Positions 1 through 10,106 of a DNA stretch of 64,000 nt are shown here, piece after piece. Below the pieces are notes generated by a model. It saw nothing but the letters and a program-made list of their open reading frames with translations. It ran no database searches and had not been told where the DNA came from. The position numbers and the translations under genes are program-made. The stretch's first letter is position 1. The number at the start of each line of letters is the position of its first letter. This stretch comes from Sialis fuliginosa (Eukaryota > Arthropoda > Insecta > Megaloptera > Sialidae), in NCBI GenBank assembly GCA_961205875.1, contig OY540818.1, positions 19,008,761-19,072,760 of the forward strand, given 5' to 3'.

Positions 1-870
1 AACACTTATAATCGTTTTCCCAAAACACCACAGTCCAAATAAATAAATTAAAACAATCACAATCAACTTACACAAAACTAAATATTCGAATCGGAACAAA
101 ACACTATTTCACCATGTTTATAAATACGTTTAAATTAATTAAAAAACGTCAGATTTGCACAATAAAAATCACACACTTATTGTCGACTGCACATAACTTG
201 ATAAAAATGTGTTTAAGCTAACAGTATACTTTGACAACTGACTGGCTAGACGCAGAGCACTCTACGTTTAGAACTCGTTCACTAAAAACAAGTGCCGATC
301 TTGTTTTATTTTTTTAATATTCGTTCGTTCTTTGTTTTATCCGTGACCACGTGATAGAGGACTACTTTACCAACAGTGTATGCGTGTATAGTATATATAC
401 AATAAACGTGTATTTTATGCAGTACCTTTACGCTATCAAGTCTGTATTGTAGAACATATGTATATAACGTGTTACTGCAGGCAGAACGACTGTCTGTAAA
501 CTGGTGCCTGGTTTCAAACCCGCCGGTGTATGCTGGAGGCGCGTGTGACGGAGATGGGTGTAGGTGTGTTTGTCTCTCTCACACGTCGCGACGCTAGCGC
601 ATGCGTGGTAGGATATCGTGGGTTTTTCTATGTTCCAATGTTCGTACGGCGTATTTGTGGATGTATGATGATTTGTTTGATGCCCTTTAATGATTTTAAT
701 CTTATCAACAGTCACAGAGGATACCTGTTTACTGGTTTTACCGAAAAAATGGTAATTGTAATAGCCATTGTTGCAGTTTTTGGTGTTTGATTTTCAGAGT
801 TGGTTTTTTTTTTTGTTGATAATGCGACGTAGCATTTTTTTTATAGAAGATGCAAAATCGTAATTGAATT
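1..870. other. Unassigned AT-rich DNA, no gene seen
   Basis: No open frame here has convincing composition. The two open frames around 428-790 overlap on opposite strands and carry no recognisable motif. The only unusual part is the CpG-rich patch at 515-660, listed separately. Confidence 0.5.
515..660. promoter_or_regulatory. CpG-rich patch, possible promoter or first-exon region
   Basis: CpG dinucleotides cluster here (for example around 585-606) in an otherwise AT-rich, CpG-poor background. Positions 597-606 read GCGCATGCGT, close to the palindromic NRF1/Ewg-type site known from animal promoters. No TATA box, initiator or downstream exon could be tied to it. It could equally be a decayed GC-rich repeat, so the regulatory reading is inference. 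Confidence 0.2.
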
Positions 871-932
871 CTATACTTTCAAATGGCAGTTTTTTGGTAC
901 CCTAAAATTCGCATTGACCTATTATTTGGACT

Positions 933-1454
933 CTTTATTCGCGGGGTATATGTTCCATAAATATGCCGCGAATACAGAAACCGTGAATATGGAATGATAA
1001 TTTATATGAGATTATAGGGGATACGTTCCTAGGTGACAAAATAAATAAACAAATACAATATAAAAAAATCAATTTAATTGAAGTTTTTGATATTGATTAA
1101 TTATTATCTTCAGGCTTAGGCAATGGTTTAAAGAATTTTGTAATTTTTTCTTGCTTGGCAGTTTTTAAAAGCTCCTTCAATTCAGACTGATATTCAGCAG
1201 TGGCATTAACAATTTGCCTCTTAAAAATAAGACTTCGTTCCATAGACGGATCAATTTTCATAAAGAAATCACAAAGCTCATTTGCCATTCTTAAACCTTC
1301 ACTAAGATTTTTCAAATTAAATGTCACGTTTCCTGATTAGATCCGCGAATAAAGAAATCTTTAGCCGCGAATATAGGAATTGGGTCGCATTTTTTTAATC
1401 CGCGAATAGTGAAAACGCGAATGAAGGAAGCGCGAATAAGGAGCTTTTACTGTA
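933..1454. mobile_element. pogo/Tigger-like DNA transposon remnant
   Basis: The right end (minus-strand reading) begins TACAGTAAAAGCTCC and continues into TTATTCGCGC-type subterminal repeats. Copies of the CGCGAATA motif recur at 938-985 and 1345-1440 on both sides of a transposase fragment. The left end keeps the TTATTCGCG motif but lacks the terminal CAGTAAAAG. The element is short, about 0.5 kb, with most of the transposase deleted. Pogo/Tigger elements use TA targets and begin with CAG, which the right end fits. Confidence 0.6.
1097..1327 (-). pseudogene. Transposase C-terminus, pogo/Tigger (CENP-B/jerky-like), 5'-truncated
   Basis: The minus-strand frame encodes about 76 residues ending at a TAA. 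The first codon of the open frame is GTG, preceded by an in-frame stop, so this is not a natural start. It contains an acidic/aliphatic stretch (DFFMKIDPSMERS), a charged helical part, and a terminal KITKFFKP. Jerky/Tigger-type transposases often end in a KIT-x-FF-like tail that resembles a PCNA-binding peptide. The DNA-binding and DDE domains are absent. It lies inside the element at 933-1454. Family assignment is from motif memory only. Confidence 0.55.
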
Positions 1455-1510
1455 CTTTCAAATGGCAGTTTTTTGGTACCCTAAAATTCGCATCGCCTAT
1501 TATTTGGACT

Positions 1511-2377
1511 TAAAAAATATATATTTTTAAATATTAACAATTGTCTTTTCCTGAATAATATCCTTTTTTTTTGTTCAAAAAACGATCTGAACTAACATAA
1601 GTATGAACAAAGTTCGAACAGGGAAATGACCCTTGTGAACATCTGTGAAATAAAATTAACAACAAAGTTTAAAGCCCGCTTTTGGGTTGTTATCGCCCCA
1701 GGCAAGCTGAGGAAATTTAAAATAAAAAAATATAGAAGAAGATTTCACAAATTTTTGTATTTGAATATTGTTTAATAATTTAATATATTATGTGCATAGT
1801 ATTCATTTTTATAAGCAGCTGGTCCTCAAGATGAAAATCAATAAATGGAAGTATTAAAAAATTACCATACAGTAAAATCAAGGGCGTCAGCAGAATTTTT
1901 TTAAGAAGGGTAAAGTTTGTACATTTTTTTTCAGAAGTATGTACATTATAGAATAAAGAATTACATGAGGGGGTTTCAGGGGGGAAACAACCCCCTACCT
2001 CGCATCGGAGTCGAGATATTTACGATTGGAATAAAAAGCAAAAATAATCTAATATTTCATCCCGTGTCTTAAAATATTATTTGTGCTGCCAACATAAAAA
2101 AAAACTATGCAACGCGGGTGAAACCACGGACAGGTCTGCTAGTAATAGTATAAGTTCTATATAAAATTTTAGCTCATACTGTATGATTTAAATTAGACTG
2201 ACAATTTTTGTGACATTACACTTTTCCCGAATACTTTTATAACCCGAATGGACAGTTACATTTGAAACTCTACAATATCAAAACCGATATTTGTGGATAT
2301 GATGTAAACCAATACGTCCAATTCTCGCCACTGTAATATTTTTAGATGTGTTTCGAAACAAGATATTGCTTTCAAAC
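1511..2377. other. Unassigned DNA with short mobile-element tails
   Basis: No gene seen. Positions 2105-2150 carry an ACCACGGACAGGTCTGCTAG tail, much like the one at 58795-58822. Such GC-rich tails ending in CTAG are common at ends of insect Helitron-like and related interspersed repeats; the family call is tentative. Positions 1880-2000 hold a G-run-containing segment that resembles degraded hAT MITE DNA. Confidence 0.35.
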
Positions 2378-2917
2378 ATCATTTATACAAATATTATGGT
2401 ATACATTATCGTACATATTTTATTTTAAATTCTGGTAGTTCGCGATCTACCTTTTGGTTACCACTGATATACATGTACATAATTTAATTACATTTAAGGT
2501 TAAATGATAAATACCCTTAATATATATAAAGCTCAACATCTCTCTGTCTGTCGGTTAGTGCGCTTATAATTCGAGAACCACTTATCCGATTTACGTGTTT
2601 TTTTTTTTAATTTATAGATATGTTCTCTGGCCAGGTTATAGGATATATTTTGTTACGTTAGGTAACATAAGGAATAAGCAGTGACGATAACAGTAAATCA
2701 ACAATATGTCTAATTTTTATATTTAAGCCGCAATGACTGCTTTTATATTACAAAGAAGCGCAGCTAGTCATTTATAAAAATATTATGGTATACATATTAT
2801 TTTAAATTCTGCTAGATCGCGATCTACTTTTTGGTTAATTGTACTTTAGTTATTTTACAATTAAATATATGTTTACATACATAATTTAATTACATTCAAG
2901 ATTAAATGATAAATATA
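2378..2917. repeat. Direct duplication of about 140 bp
   Basis: Positions 2378-2516 and 2768-2917 share long matching blocks: ATTATGGTATACAT, the GCGATCTAC segment and TAATTTAATTACATT. The second copy has small insertions. The intervening 250 bp include a low-complexity T run and an RTE- or Helitron-like ACTTATCCGATTTACG segment near 2580. No coding content. Confidence 0.75.
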
Positions 2918-3146
2918 CTGATATATAATTCAATTATGTTTCAATAATTTATTTGTCAATGAATTGATTGTCCAATTAAATTAATTTCGAGACCTGTACT
3001 ATTATGTATTAATGTGAATTAATTACATTAACGGTAGGTAGGCTAACTGTAAAGGAGGCAGCTTGGATTTATGATCCAATTTAAGCTCAAAATAATTGTA
3101 TTTAAACAGAGTAGCTGGCCGCGTAGGTATTCCCTTTTTGTAGGTA

Positions 3147-3514
3147 CACCTATCCCCCGATTTACACTGTAGATACGTTCTGCACAAAACCGTGTAAACT
3201 GAAATCTATGATTTTTTCAGTAATTTATTTAAGTAAAACAAAAGTAAGACATCTTGGAAAACTCAAAATTGTTCTTAGTTCATAAAACAACACCTGTGCT
3301 ACCCCTAAATGTAGATTTTACAAGCCCGGGAATCCTCTGTTCTTTTCATCAGGTTACCGAAGGAAAAAAGTTCAAAAATGCCATCAAATCTTTGTATAGG
3401 CGTATATGGACCGGAATAAACATTTTTACTAGTTTTTTTGACAATTGTCAATTTATAAATCGTGTAAAAGCGAAATCGTGTAAAACAAGTGCCGTGTAAA
3501 TCGGGGGATAGATG
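3147..3514. mobile_element. MITE with 20-bp terminal inverted repeats and TA target
   Basis: The left end reads CACCTATCCCCCGATTTACA and the right end is its near-perfect complement (TGTAAATCGGGGGATAGATG). Both sides are bounded by TA (3145-3146 and 3515-3516). Subterminal CGTGTAAA motifs recur internally. Size, TA duplication and lack of coding capacity fit a non-autonomous Tc1/mariner or pogo-type element. It is related by the CGTGTAAA motif to the MITE at 37782-38052. Confidence 0.85.
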
Positions 3515-3820
3515 TATATTGAAATTGTCCAGAATTTGAACGTCATGTCATTTATTTTGAAGCAATAAAATATGAATGGTAAATATAATTTATTTTAATT
3601 GAATTATTTATAAATTTCAACGCGGTGGAATTTTGTTTCAGTATCACGCAAATGCGTATAATTCTCGTGAACAATAGTTTATTATAACTGTACAATCGGT
3701 AATTAGTTCCTTATTAATTAACATTTAAATATTCATGGTTATTCATTTTATACATTACACGAACGCGCTGTTATCATTATGTAAAATGTGTGAAATTTTA
3801 TGTATGCACATATGTAGGAG

Positions 3821-3992
3821 CAGTGGCGTAGTAAGAAAAATTTTCGGGGGGGGGGGGGGGGTAAGCTCGGGGCTTCGAAAATATGCGAAATTAATAAAAA
3901 AATTAAAAAAAAGGTAACACAATTAAAATTTTGGGAATACCAAACTTAACCCACCCCCCCCTCCCCCAAAAATTTTTCTTACTACGCCACTG
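3821..3992. mobile_element. Short hAT-like MITE with G/C runs
   Basis: Ends are CAGTGGCGTAGTAAGAAAAA and the exact complement TTTTTCTTACTACGCCACTG, a terminal inverted repeat of at least 27 bp. A 16-nt G run follows the left repeat and a C-rich stretch precedes the right. CAGTGGCG termini are typical of insect hAT MITEs, whose target duplications are 8 bp. No clean 8-bp duplication is visible here: the flanks are TGTAGGAG and ACATGTGT. Confidence 0.85.
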
Positions 3993-3998
3993 ACATGT

Positions 3999-4175
3999 GT
4001 AGATCAATCTCTGGAAGAATTCACAGCCCTAGCACGAACTGCATCTGCCAGTGTAATCAATACACCGCACTTACCAGGAGATGAGGCCGCTAAAAACGTT
4101 ACTCTGCCTACTTAAATACTTGCACAAGGTGGCTCTGGAGATGACCAGATGCACAGCACGCTGGATTACACCCAC
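3999..4175 (+). pseudogene. Unidentified coding-like relic or exon with one in-frame stop
   Basis: The frame starting with GTA-GAT-CAA at 3999 reads a balanced, non-repetitive peptide (start DQSLEEFTALARTASAS) for 38 codons to a TAA at 4113. It then continues in the same frame for 20 more codons (ILAQGGSGDDQMHSTLDYTH) up to a possible splice donor CAC|GTAATT at 4175/4176. Base composition is richer in GC than the surroundings and codon choice looks protein-like. I do not recognise the protein. It is wedged between the hAT MITE (3821-3992) and the satellite flank (from 4180). It may be a decayed gene fragment, or a 3' exon ending at 4115. Confidence 0.3.
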
Positions 4176-4179
4176 GTAA

Positions 4180-4250
4180 TTAATGTGACGACCGTGCGGT
4201 TAATATTTATAATTAATTTTAGGTCGCCTTGTATGTTTTCAGATACAGTA
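4180..4250 (+). repeat. Left edge of the 192-bp satellite: unexpanded host-flank segment
   Basis: These 71 bp, from TTAATGTGACGACCGTG to CAGATACAGTA, equal the non-MITE part of the 192-bp monomer. With the 12 bp at 5959-5970, and allowing for the 4-bp duplication, they rebuild exactly the 79-bp host-flank portion of the first unit. The segment is separated from the rest of the array by the foldback insertion at 4251-5958. Confidence 0.9.
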
Positions 4251-5958
4251 GGGTCAATCCATATGAACTGGTCCAGCACTGGTTGCTCGATCATTCTAAA
4301 AAAAATTGATTTTTTGTGTGTAATTACCCTAACATGTTGGTAGTTCGAAACGACCATTATTTTAATTTTATTGTTTTTTGTTTTCACGTGACGGCCATAT
4401 TTGTTCTACAGGTCGCAGCATTTTTTGTACTTTAAAGAGTTCGCGGAAACTAAAATATCTCAGCTTCTATCAAACCTTTCAACACGGGACTAAAAGAAAA
4501 TTGTTCAGAATAAAACGGGCTATAAGATTACTTCTCGGCATTTTCACCTAAATGTTATCTTAAAGGGTGAAATTTCAGCCTTAATTCTTAGTTCTATTTT
4601 TGAAAAAAGCCCATTTTCAAGGGGATGTTTTTGCAAGAAGAGGAAAAGTTTACAAGTCAAATTATTTTTTACAAATAGGTGGGTACTAGTTGTATTCACA
4701 CACCAAAGTTCAACTCTGAGACTTGCCCCCCTTTATTTTAAAAAATTCTCAAAATTTGAAAATTTGAGAAAATGGCACTTTTCAAAGCTAAATAACTCTG
4801 GTGGGGGACCAGATAAAAATCTGAAATTTTTGCCCATAATAGTACTACATAATGGTATTATGTACCAAAAATTTTGAGATTGAGATTTGACTAAAAGCAG
4901 TGGTATTGCAACCACAAAAATTCATGTTTCAATGAGCGTATACATGTTGTGATTTTACTTCAATAATAATTAAAACATGTTATATCTTTGTTATGAGTTA
5001 CTTTATGTTATTATATGTGTTATAAATTTTTAAAGCTGACCTAATTTTCTATCTAAAAATAAAATATATATAGGGTGTTACCTTTGAAAAACAAAAGTTG
5101 ACATCATTTCCGGTTCAACCGGAAGTGACAGAAAATAAAAAATGAGATTTTAAAAACATTCAGAAAAAATACAATTTTTTTCTTCATTCAAGCATTCTTC
5201 TATTTCCAAGAAGAAAAAAGATAGTAATAGATATTATATTAATGTTGACACTCTGTATTAACATATAAACTCCTATTGAATATTGTGGTTGCAATACCAC
5301 TGCTTGTAGTCAAATCTCAATCTCAAAATTTTTGGTACATAATACCATTATGTAGTACTATTATGGGCAAAAATTTCAGATTTTTATCTGGTCCCCCACC
5401 AGAGTTATTTAGCTTTGAAAAGTGCCATTTTCTCAAATTTTCAAATTTTGAGAATTTTTTAAAATAAAGGGGGGCAAGTCTCAGAGTTGAACTTTGGTGT
5501 GTGAATACAACTAGTACCCACCTATTTGTAAAAAATAATTTGACTTGTAAACTTTTCCTCTTCTTGCAAAAACATCCCCTTGAAAATGGGCTTTTTTCAA
5601 AAATAGAACTAAGAATTAAGGCTGAAATTTCACCCTTTAAGATAACATTTAGGTGAAAATGCCGAGAAGTAATCTTATAGCCCGTTTTATTCTGAACAAT
5701 TTTCTTTTAGTCCCGTGTTGAAAGGTTTGATAGAAGCTGAGATATTTTAGTTTCCGCTAACCCTTTAAAGTACAAAAAATGCTGCGACCTGTAGAACAAA
5801 TATGGCCGTAACGTGAAAACAAAAAACAATAAAATTAAAACAATGGTCGTTTCGAACTACCAACATGTTAAGGTAATTACACACAAAAAATCAATTTTTT
5901 TTAGAATGATCGAGCAACCATTTAATTTAATTTTGGACCATTTCATATGGATTGACCC
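4251..5958. mobile_element. 1.7-kb foldback element inserted in the satellite, AGTA duplication
   Basis: Two long inverted arms (about 4251-4917 and 5281-5958) surround a 0.36-kb loop. The ends are GGGTCAATCCATATGAA and TTCATATGGATTGACCC. AGTA stands at 4247-4250 and again at 5959-5962, and removing the element restores an uninterrupted satellite sequence. The arms are near-identical over more than 650 bp. No transposase frame is present; open frames at 4733-4915 (minus) and 5276-5467 (plus) are mirror images from the two arms. The superfamily is not recognised. Confidence 0.9.
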
Positions 5959-5960
5959 AG

Positions 5961-8900
5961 TATGTATAGGTACAGTCGCATGCAATAGTGGTCGACCAGT
6001 TTTCATCTCAAACTTAGTAGGCTTCTCCCATTTGATTATTATAATATTTAAATCATTTCTTTATATATCAAACAAAGACAGATTTAATGTGACGACCGTG
6101 CGGTTAATATTTATAATTAATTTTAGGTCGCCTTGTATGTTTTCAGATACAGTATGTATAGGTACAGTCGCATGCAATAGTGGTCGACCAGTTTTCATCT
6201 CAAACTTAGTAGGCTTCTCCCATTTGATTATTATAATATTTAAATCATTTCTTTATATACCAAACAAAGACAGATTTAATGTGACGACCGTGCGGTTAAT
6301 ATTTATAATTAATTTTAGGTCGCCTTGTATGTTTTCAGATACAGTATGTATAGGTACAGTCGCATGCAATAGTGGTCGACCAGTTTTCATCTCAAACTTA
6401 GTAGGCTTCTCCCATTTGATTATTATAATATTTAAATCATTTCTTTATATATCAAACAAAGACAGATTTAATGTGACGACCGTGCGGTTAATATTTATAA
6501 TTAATTTTAGGTCGCCTTGTATGTTTTCAGATACAGTATGTATAGGTACAGTCGCATGCAATAGTGGTCGACCAGTTTTCATCTCAAACTTAGTAGGCTT
6601 CTCCCATTTGATTATTATAATATTTAAATCATTTCTTTATATACCAAACAAAGACAGATTTAATGTGACGACCGTGCGGTTAATATTTATAATTAATTTT
6701 AGGTCGCCTTGTATGTTTTCAGATACAGTATGTATAGGTACAGTCGCATGCAATAGTGGTCGACCAGTTTTCATCTCAAACTTAGTAGGCTTCTCCCATT
6801 TGATTATTATAATATTTAAATCATTTCTTTATATACCAAACAAAGACAGATTTAATGTGACGACCGTGCGGTTAATATTTATAATTAATTTTAGGTCGCC
6901 TTGTATGTTTTCAGATACAGTATGTATAGGTACAGTCGCATGCAATAGTGGTCGACCAGTTTTCATCTCAAACTTAGTAGGCTTCTCCCATTTGATTATT
7001 ATAATATTTAAATCATTTCTTTATATATCAAACAAAGACAGATTTAATGTGACGACCGTGCGGTTAATATTTATAATTAATTTTAGGTCGCCTTGTATGT
7101 TTTCAGATACAGTATGTATAGGTACAGTCGCATGCAATAGTGGTCGACCAGTTTTCATCTCAAACTTAGTAGGCTTCTCCCATTTGATTATTATAATATT
7201 TAAATCATTTCTTTATATACCAAACAAAGACAGATTTAATGTGACGACCGTGCGGTTAATATTTATAATTAATTTTAGGTCGCCTTGTATGTTTTCAGAT
7301 ACAGTATGTATAGGTACAGTCGCATGCAATAGTGGTCGACCAGTTTTCATCTCAAACTTAGTAGGCTTCTCCCATTTGATTATTATAATATTTAAATCAT
7401 TTCTTTATATACCAAACAAAGACAGATTTAATGTGACGACCGTGCGGTTAATATTTATAATTAATTTTAGGTCGCCTTGTATGTTTTCAGATACAGTATG
7501 TATAGGTACAGTCGCATGCAATAGTGGTCGAACAGTTTTCATCTCAAACTTAGTAGGCTTCTCCCATTTGATTATTATAATATTTAAATCATTTCTTTAT
7601 ATATCAAACAAAGACAGATTTAATGTGACGACCGTGAGGTTAATATTTATAATTAATTTTAGGTCGCCTTGTATGTTTGCAGATACAGTATGTATAGGTA
7701 CAGTCGCATGCAATAGTGGTCGACCAGTTTTCATCTCAAACTTAGTAGGCTTCTCCCATTTGATTATTATAATATTTAAATCATTTCTTTATATATCAAA
7801 CAAAGACAGATTTAATGTGACGACCGTGAGGTTAATATTTATAATTAATTTTAGGTCGCCTTGTATGTTTGCAGATACAGTATGTAGGTACAGTCGCATG
7901 CAATAGTGGTCGACCAGTTTTCATCTCAAACTTAGTAGGCTTCTCCCATTTGATTATTATAATATTTAAATCATTTCTTTATATACCAAACAAAGACAGA
8001 TTTAATGTGACGACCGTGCGGTTAATATTTATAATTAATTTTAGGTCGCCTTGTATGTTTTCAGATACAGTATGTATAGGTACAGTCGCATGCAATAGTG
8101 GTCGACCAGTTTTCATCTCAAACTTAGTAGGCTTCTCCCATTTGATTATTATAATATTTAAATCATTTCTTTATATACCAAACAAAGACAGATTTAATGT
8201 GACGACCGTGCGGTTAATATTTATAATTAATTTTAGGTCGCCTTGTATGTTTTCAGATACAGTATGTATAGGTACAGTCGCATGCAATAGTGGTCGAACA
8301 GTTTTCATCTCAAACTTAGTAGGCTTCTCCCATTTGATTATTATAATATTTAAATCATTTCTTTATATATCAAACAAAGACAGATTTAATGTGACGACCG
8401 TGAGGTTAATATTTATAATTAATTTTAGGTCGCCTTGTATGTTTGCAGATACAGTATGTAGGTACAGTCGCATGCAATAGTGGTCGACCAGTTTTCATCT
8501 CAAACTTAGTAGGCTTCTCCCATTTGATTATTATAATATTTAAATCATTTCTTTATATATCAAACAAAGACAGATTTAATGTGACGACCGTGAGGTTAAT
8601 ATTTATAATTAATTTTAGGTCGCCTTGTATGTTTGCAGATACAGTATGTAGGTACAGTCGCATGCAATAGTGGTCGACCAGTTTTCATCTCAAACTTAGT
8701 AGGCTCCTCCCATTTGATTATTATAATATTTAAATCATTTCTTTATATATCAAACAAAGACAGATTTAATGTGACGACCGTGCGGTTAATATTTATAATT
8801 AATTTTAGGTCGCCTTGTATGTTTTCAGATACAGTATGTATAGGTACAGTCGCATGCAATAGTGGTCGACCAGTTTTCATCTCAAACTTAGTAGGCTTCT

Positions 8901-9546
8901 CCCATTTGATTATTATAATATTTAAATCATTTCTTTATATACCAAACAAAGACAGATTTAATGTGACGACCGTGCGGTTAATATTTATAATTAATTTTAG
9001 GTCGCCTTGTATGTTTGCAGATACAGTATGTATAGGTACAGTCGCATGCAATAGTGGTCGACCAGTTTTCATCTCAAACTTAGTAGGCTTCTCCCATTTG
9101 ATTATTATAATATTTAAATCATTTCTTTATATACCAAACAAAGACAGATTTAATGTGACGACCGTGCGGTTAATATTTATAATTAATTTTAGGTCGCCTT
9201 GTATGTTTTCAGATACAGTATGTATAGGTACAGTCGCATGCAATAGTGGTCGACCAGTTTTCATCTCAAACTTAGTAGGCTTCTCCCATTTGATTATTAT
9301 AATATTTAAATCATTTCTTTATATACCAAACAAAGACAGATTTAATGTGACGACCGTGCGGTTAATATTTATAATTAATTTTAGGTCGCCTTGTATGTTT
9401 TCAGATACAGTATGTATAGGTACAGTCGCATGCAATAGTGGTCTACCAGTTTTCATTCATATTCGCTTATCACAAACTTAGTAGGCTCTTCCCGTTTGAT
9501 TATTATAATATTTAAATCATTTATCTATGTACCAAACAAAGACAGA
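5961..9546 (+). repeat. 192-bp satellite array, 18 full units plus a readout unit
   Basis: Units begin (TATGTATAGG) at 5961, 6153, 6345, 6537, 6729, 6921, 7113, 7305, 7497, 7689, 7881, 8071, 8263, 8455, 8645, 8835, 9027, 9219 and 9411. Most are 192 bp; those at 7881, 8455 and 8645 lack two bases (190 bp). Each unit is 113 bp of a MITE terminus (from TACAGTCGCATGCA to AAAGACAGAT) plus 79 bp of former flanking DNA. The last unit keeps the longer MITE sequence around ATTCGCTTATCACAAAC and runs on into unexpanded MITE body. Because 192 is divisible by three, one frame stays open through many units, giving spurious 64-residue repeat proteins. Confidence 0.97.
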
Positions 9547-9597
9547 TATTTTGAAACTCATTTTTAATAATTATGTAATCTATTGAAAATTTTATAA
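9547..9597 (+). mobile_element. Unexpanded MITE body at the right edge of the array
   Basis: The text after the last monomer (GATATTTTGAAACTCATTTT, then TATGTAATCTATTGAAAATT) matches the interior of the MITE at 43927-44319 read on its minus strand. The match stops near 9597, where another repeat begins, so the MITE is truncated on this side. Confidence 0.8.
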
Positions 9598-9840
9598 GGT
9601 GCAGTGGGGTAAGTGCAGACCGGTTTTTGCATAGTTGGACTTTGAACCCATATATTTTCAATCTGTTATATAAATACTTAATATTTTCAGTATCAAATGG
9701 TTGTGCAGTTATTACTGACTAGTTTAAATTGAATAGGACGCCAATTTTCTTTGTATATTTGCATTATGATAGGAAATTGTAAAAAATGTCAACTACAGTG
9801 CACTTGCCCCATTTTCGGGGCAAGTGCATTACCGGTAGTT
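9598..9840. repeat. Repeat fragment with a 12-bp perfect hairpin
   Basis: The segment starts GTGCAGTGGGGTAAGTGCAG. It also holds an inverted repeat at 9799-9828 with stem TGCACTTGCCCC, loop ATTTTC and stem GGGGCAAGTGCA. The GGGGTAAGTGCA motif at the start and the GGGGCAAGTGCA hairpin arm suggest remnants of one element with terminal or subterminal inverted repeats. No coding content. Confidence 0.55.
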
Positions 9841-9861
9841 AAAAACGCTTTGAAGCATTAT

Positions 9862-10106
9862 TTTATTTTCAATGAAATAGTTACTAGTTAATTTTTTTTC
9901 TGAAAATAGTTGATAAATACTTTTTTTACGATTTAATAATAATTAGTGCAAACGAAGCAGTAAAAATTGTTGCAAATAATTTAAAAATAGTTGCAAATAG
10001 TTGATTTCAAATTGTGTTCAATCAAACTAGTTTTCTGAAAACGGTGGAGATATGTAATAAAAATTACAATAAATGCATTTTTCGCAATAGATTTTCCAAT
10101 CTCTAG
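9862..10106 (+). mobile_element. Interspersed element copy, family shared with 45393-45662
   Basis: This segment matches 45411-45661 over nearly its whole length, for example ACGATTTAATAATAATTAGT and ACGGTGGAGATATGT. It ends in CCAATCTCTAG like the other copy. The 45-kb copy shows inverted ends, so this is a truncated non-autonomous DNA transposon. A short inverted fragment of the same family lies at 40382-40426. Confidence 0.7.

Larger units (their letters stand above)
872..1510. repeat. 60-bp direct repeats flanking the pogo-like remnant
   Basis: Positions 872-932 and 1451-1510 are nearly identical, differing by a short indel and one or two substitutions. Both run from ACTTTCAAATGGCAG to CTATTATTTGGACT. 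They bracket the pogo/Tigger remnant exactly. A 60-bp target duplication is not normal for this family (TA is), so recombination or an insertion into an older duplication is more likely. Confidence 0.85.

Noticed and set aside
428..790. Overlapping open frames on both strands near the CpG-rich patch
   Set aside because: They share no motif with known proteins, overlap each other, and lack splice or start context.
5813..9481. Large membrane or repeat protein gene in the 192-bp array
   Set aside because: The open frame follows from the unit length being divisible by three. Units derive from a non-coding MITE, and frames break with the 190-bp units.
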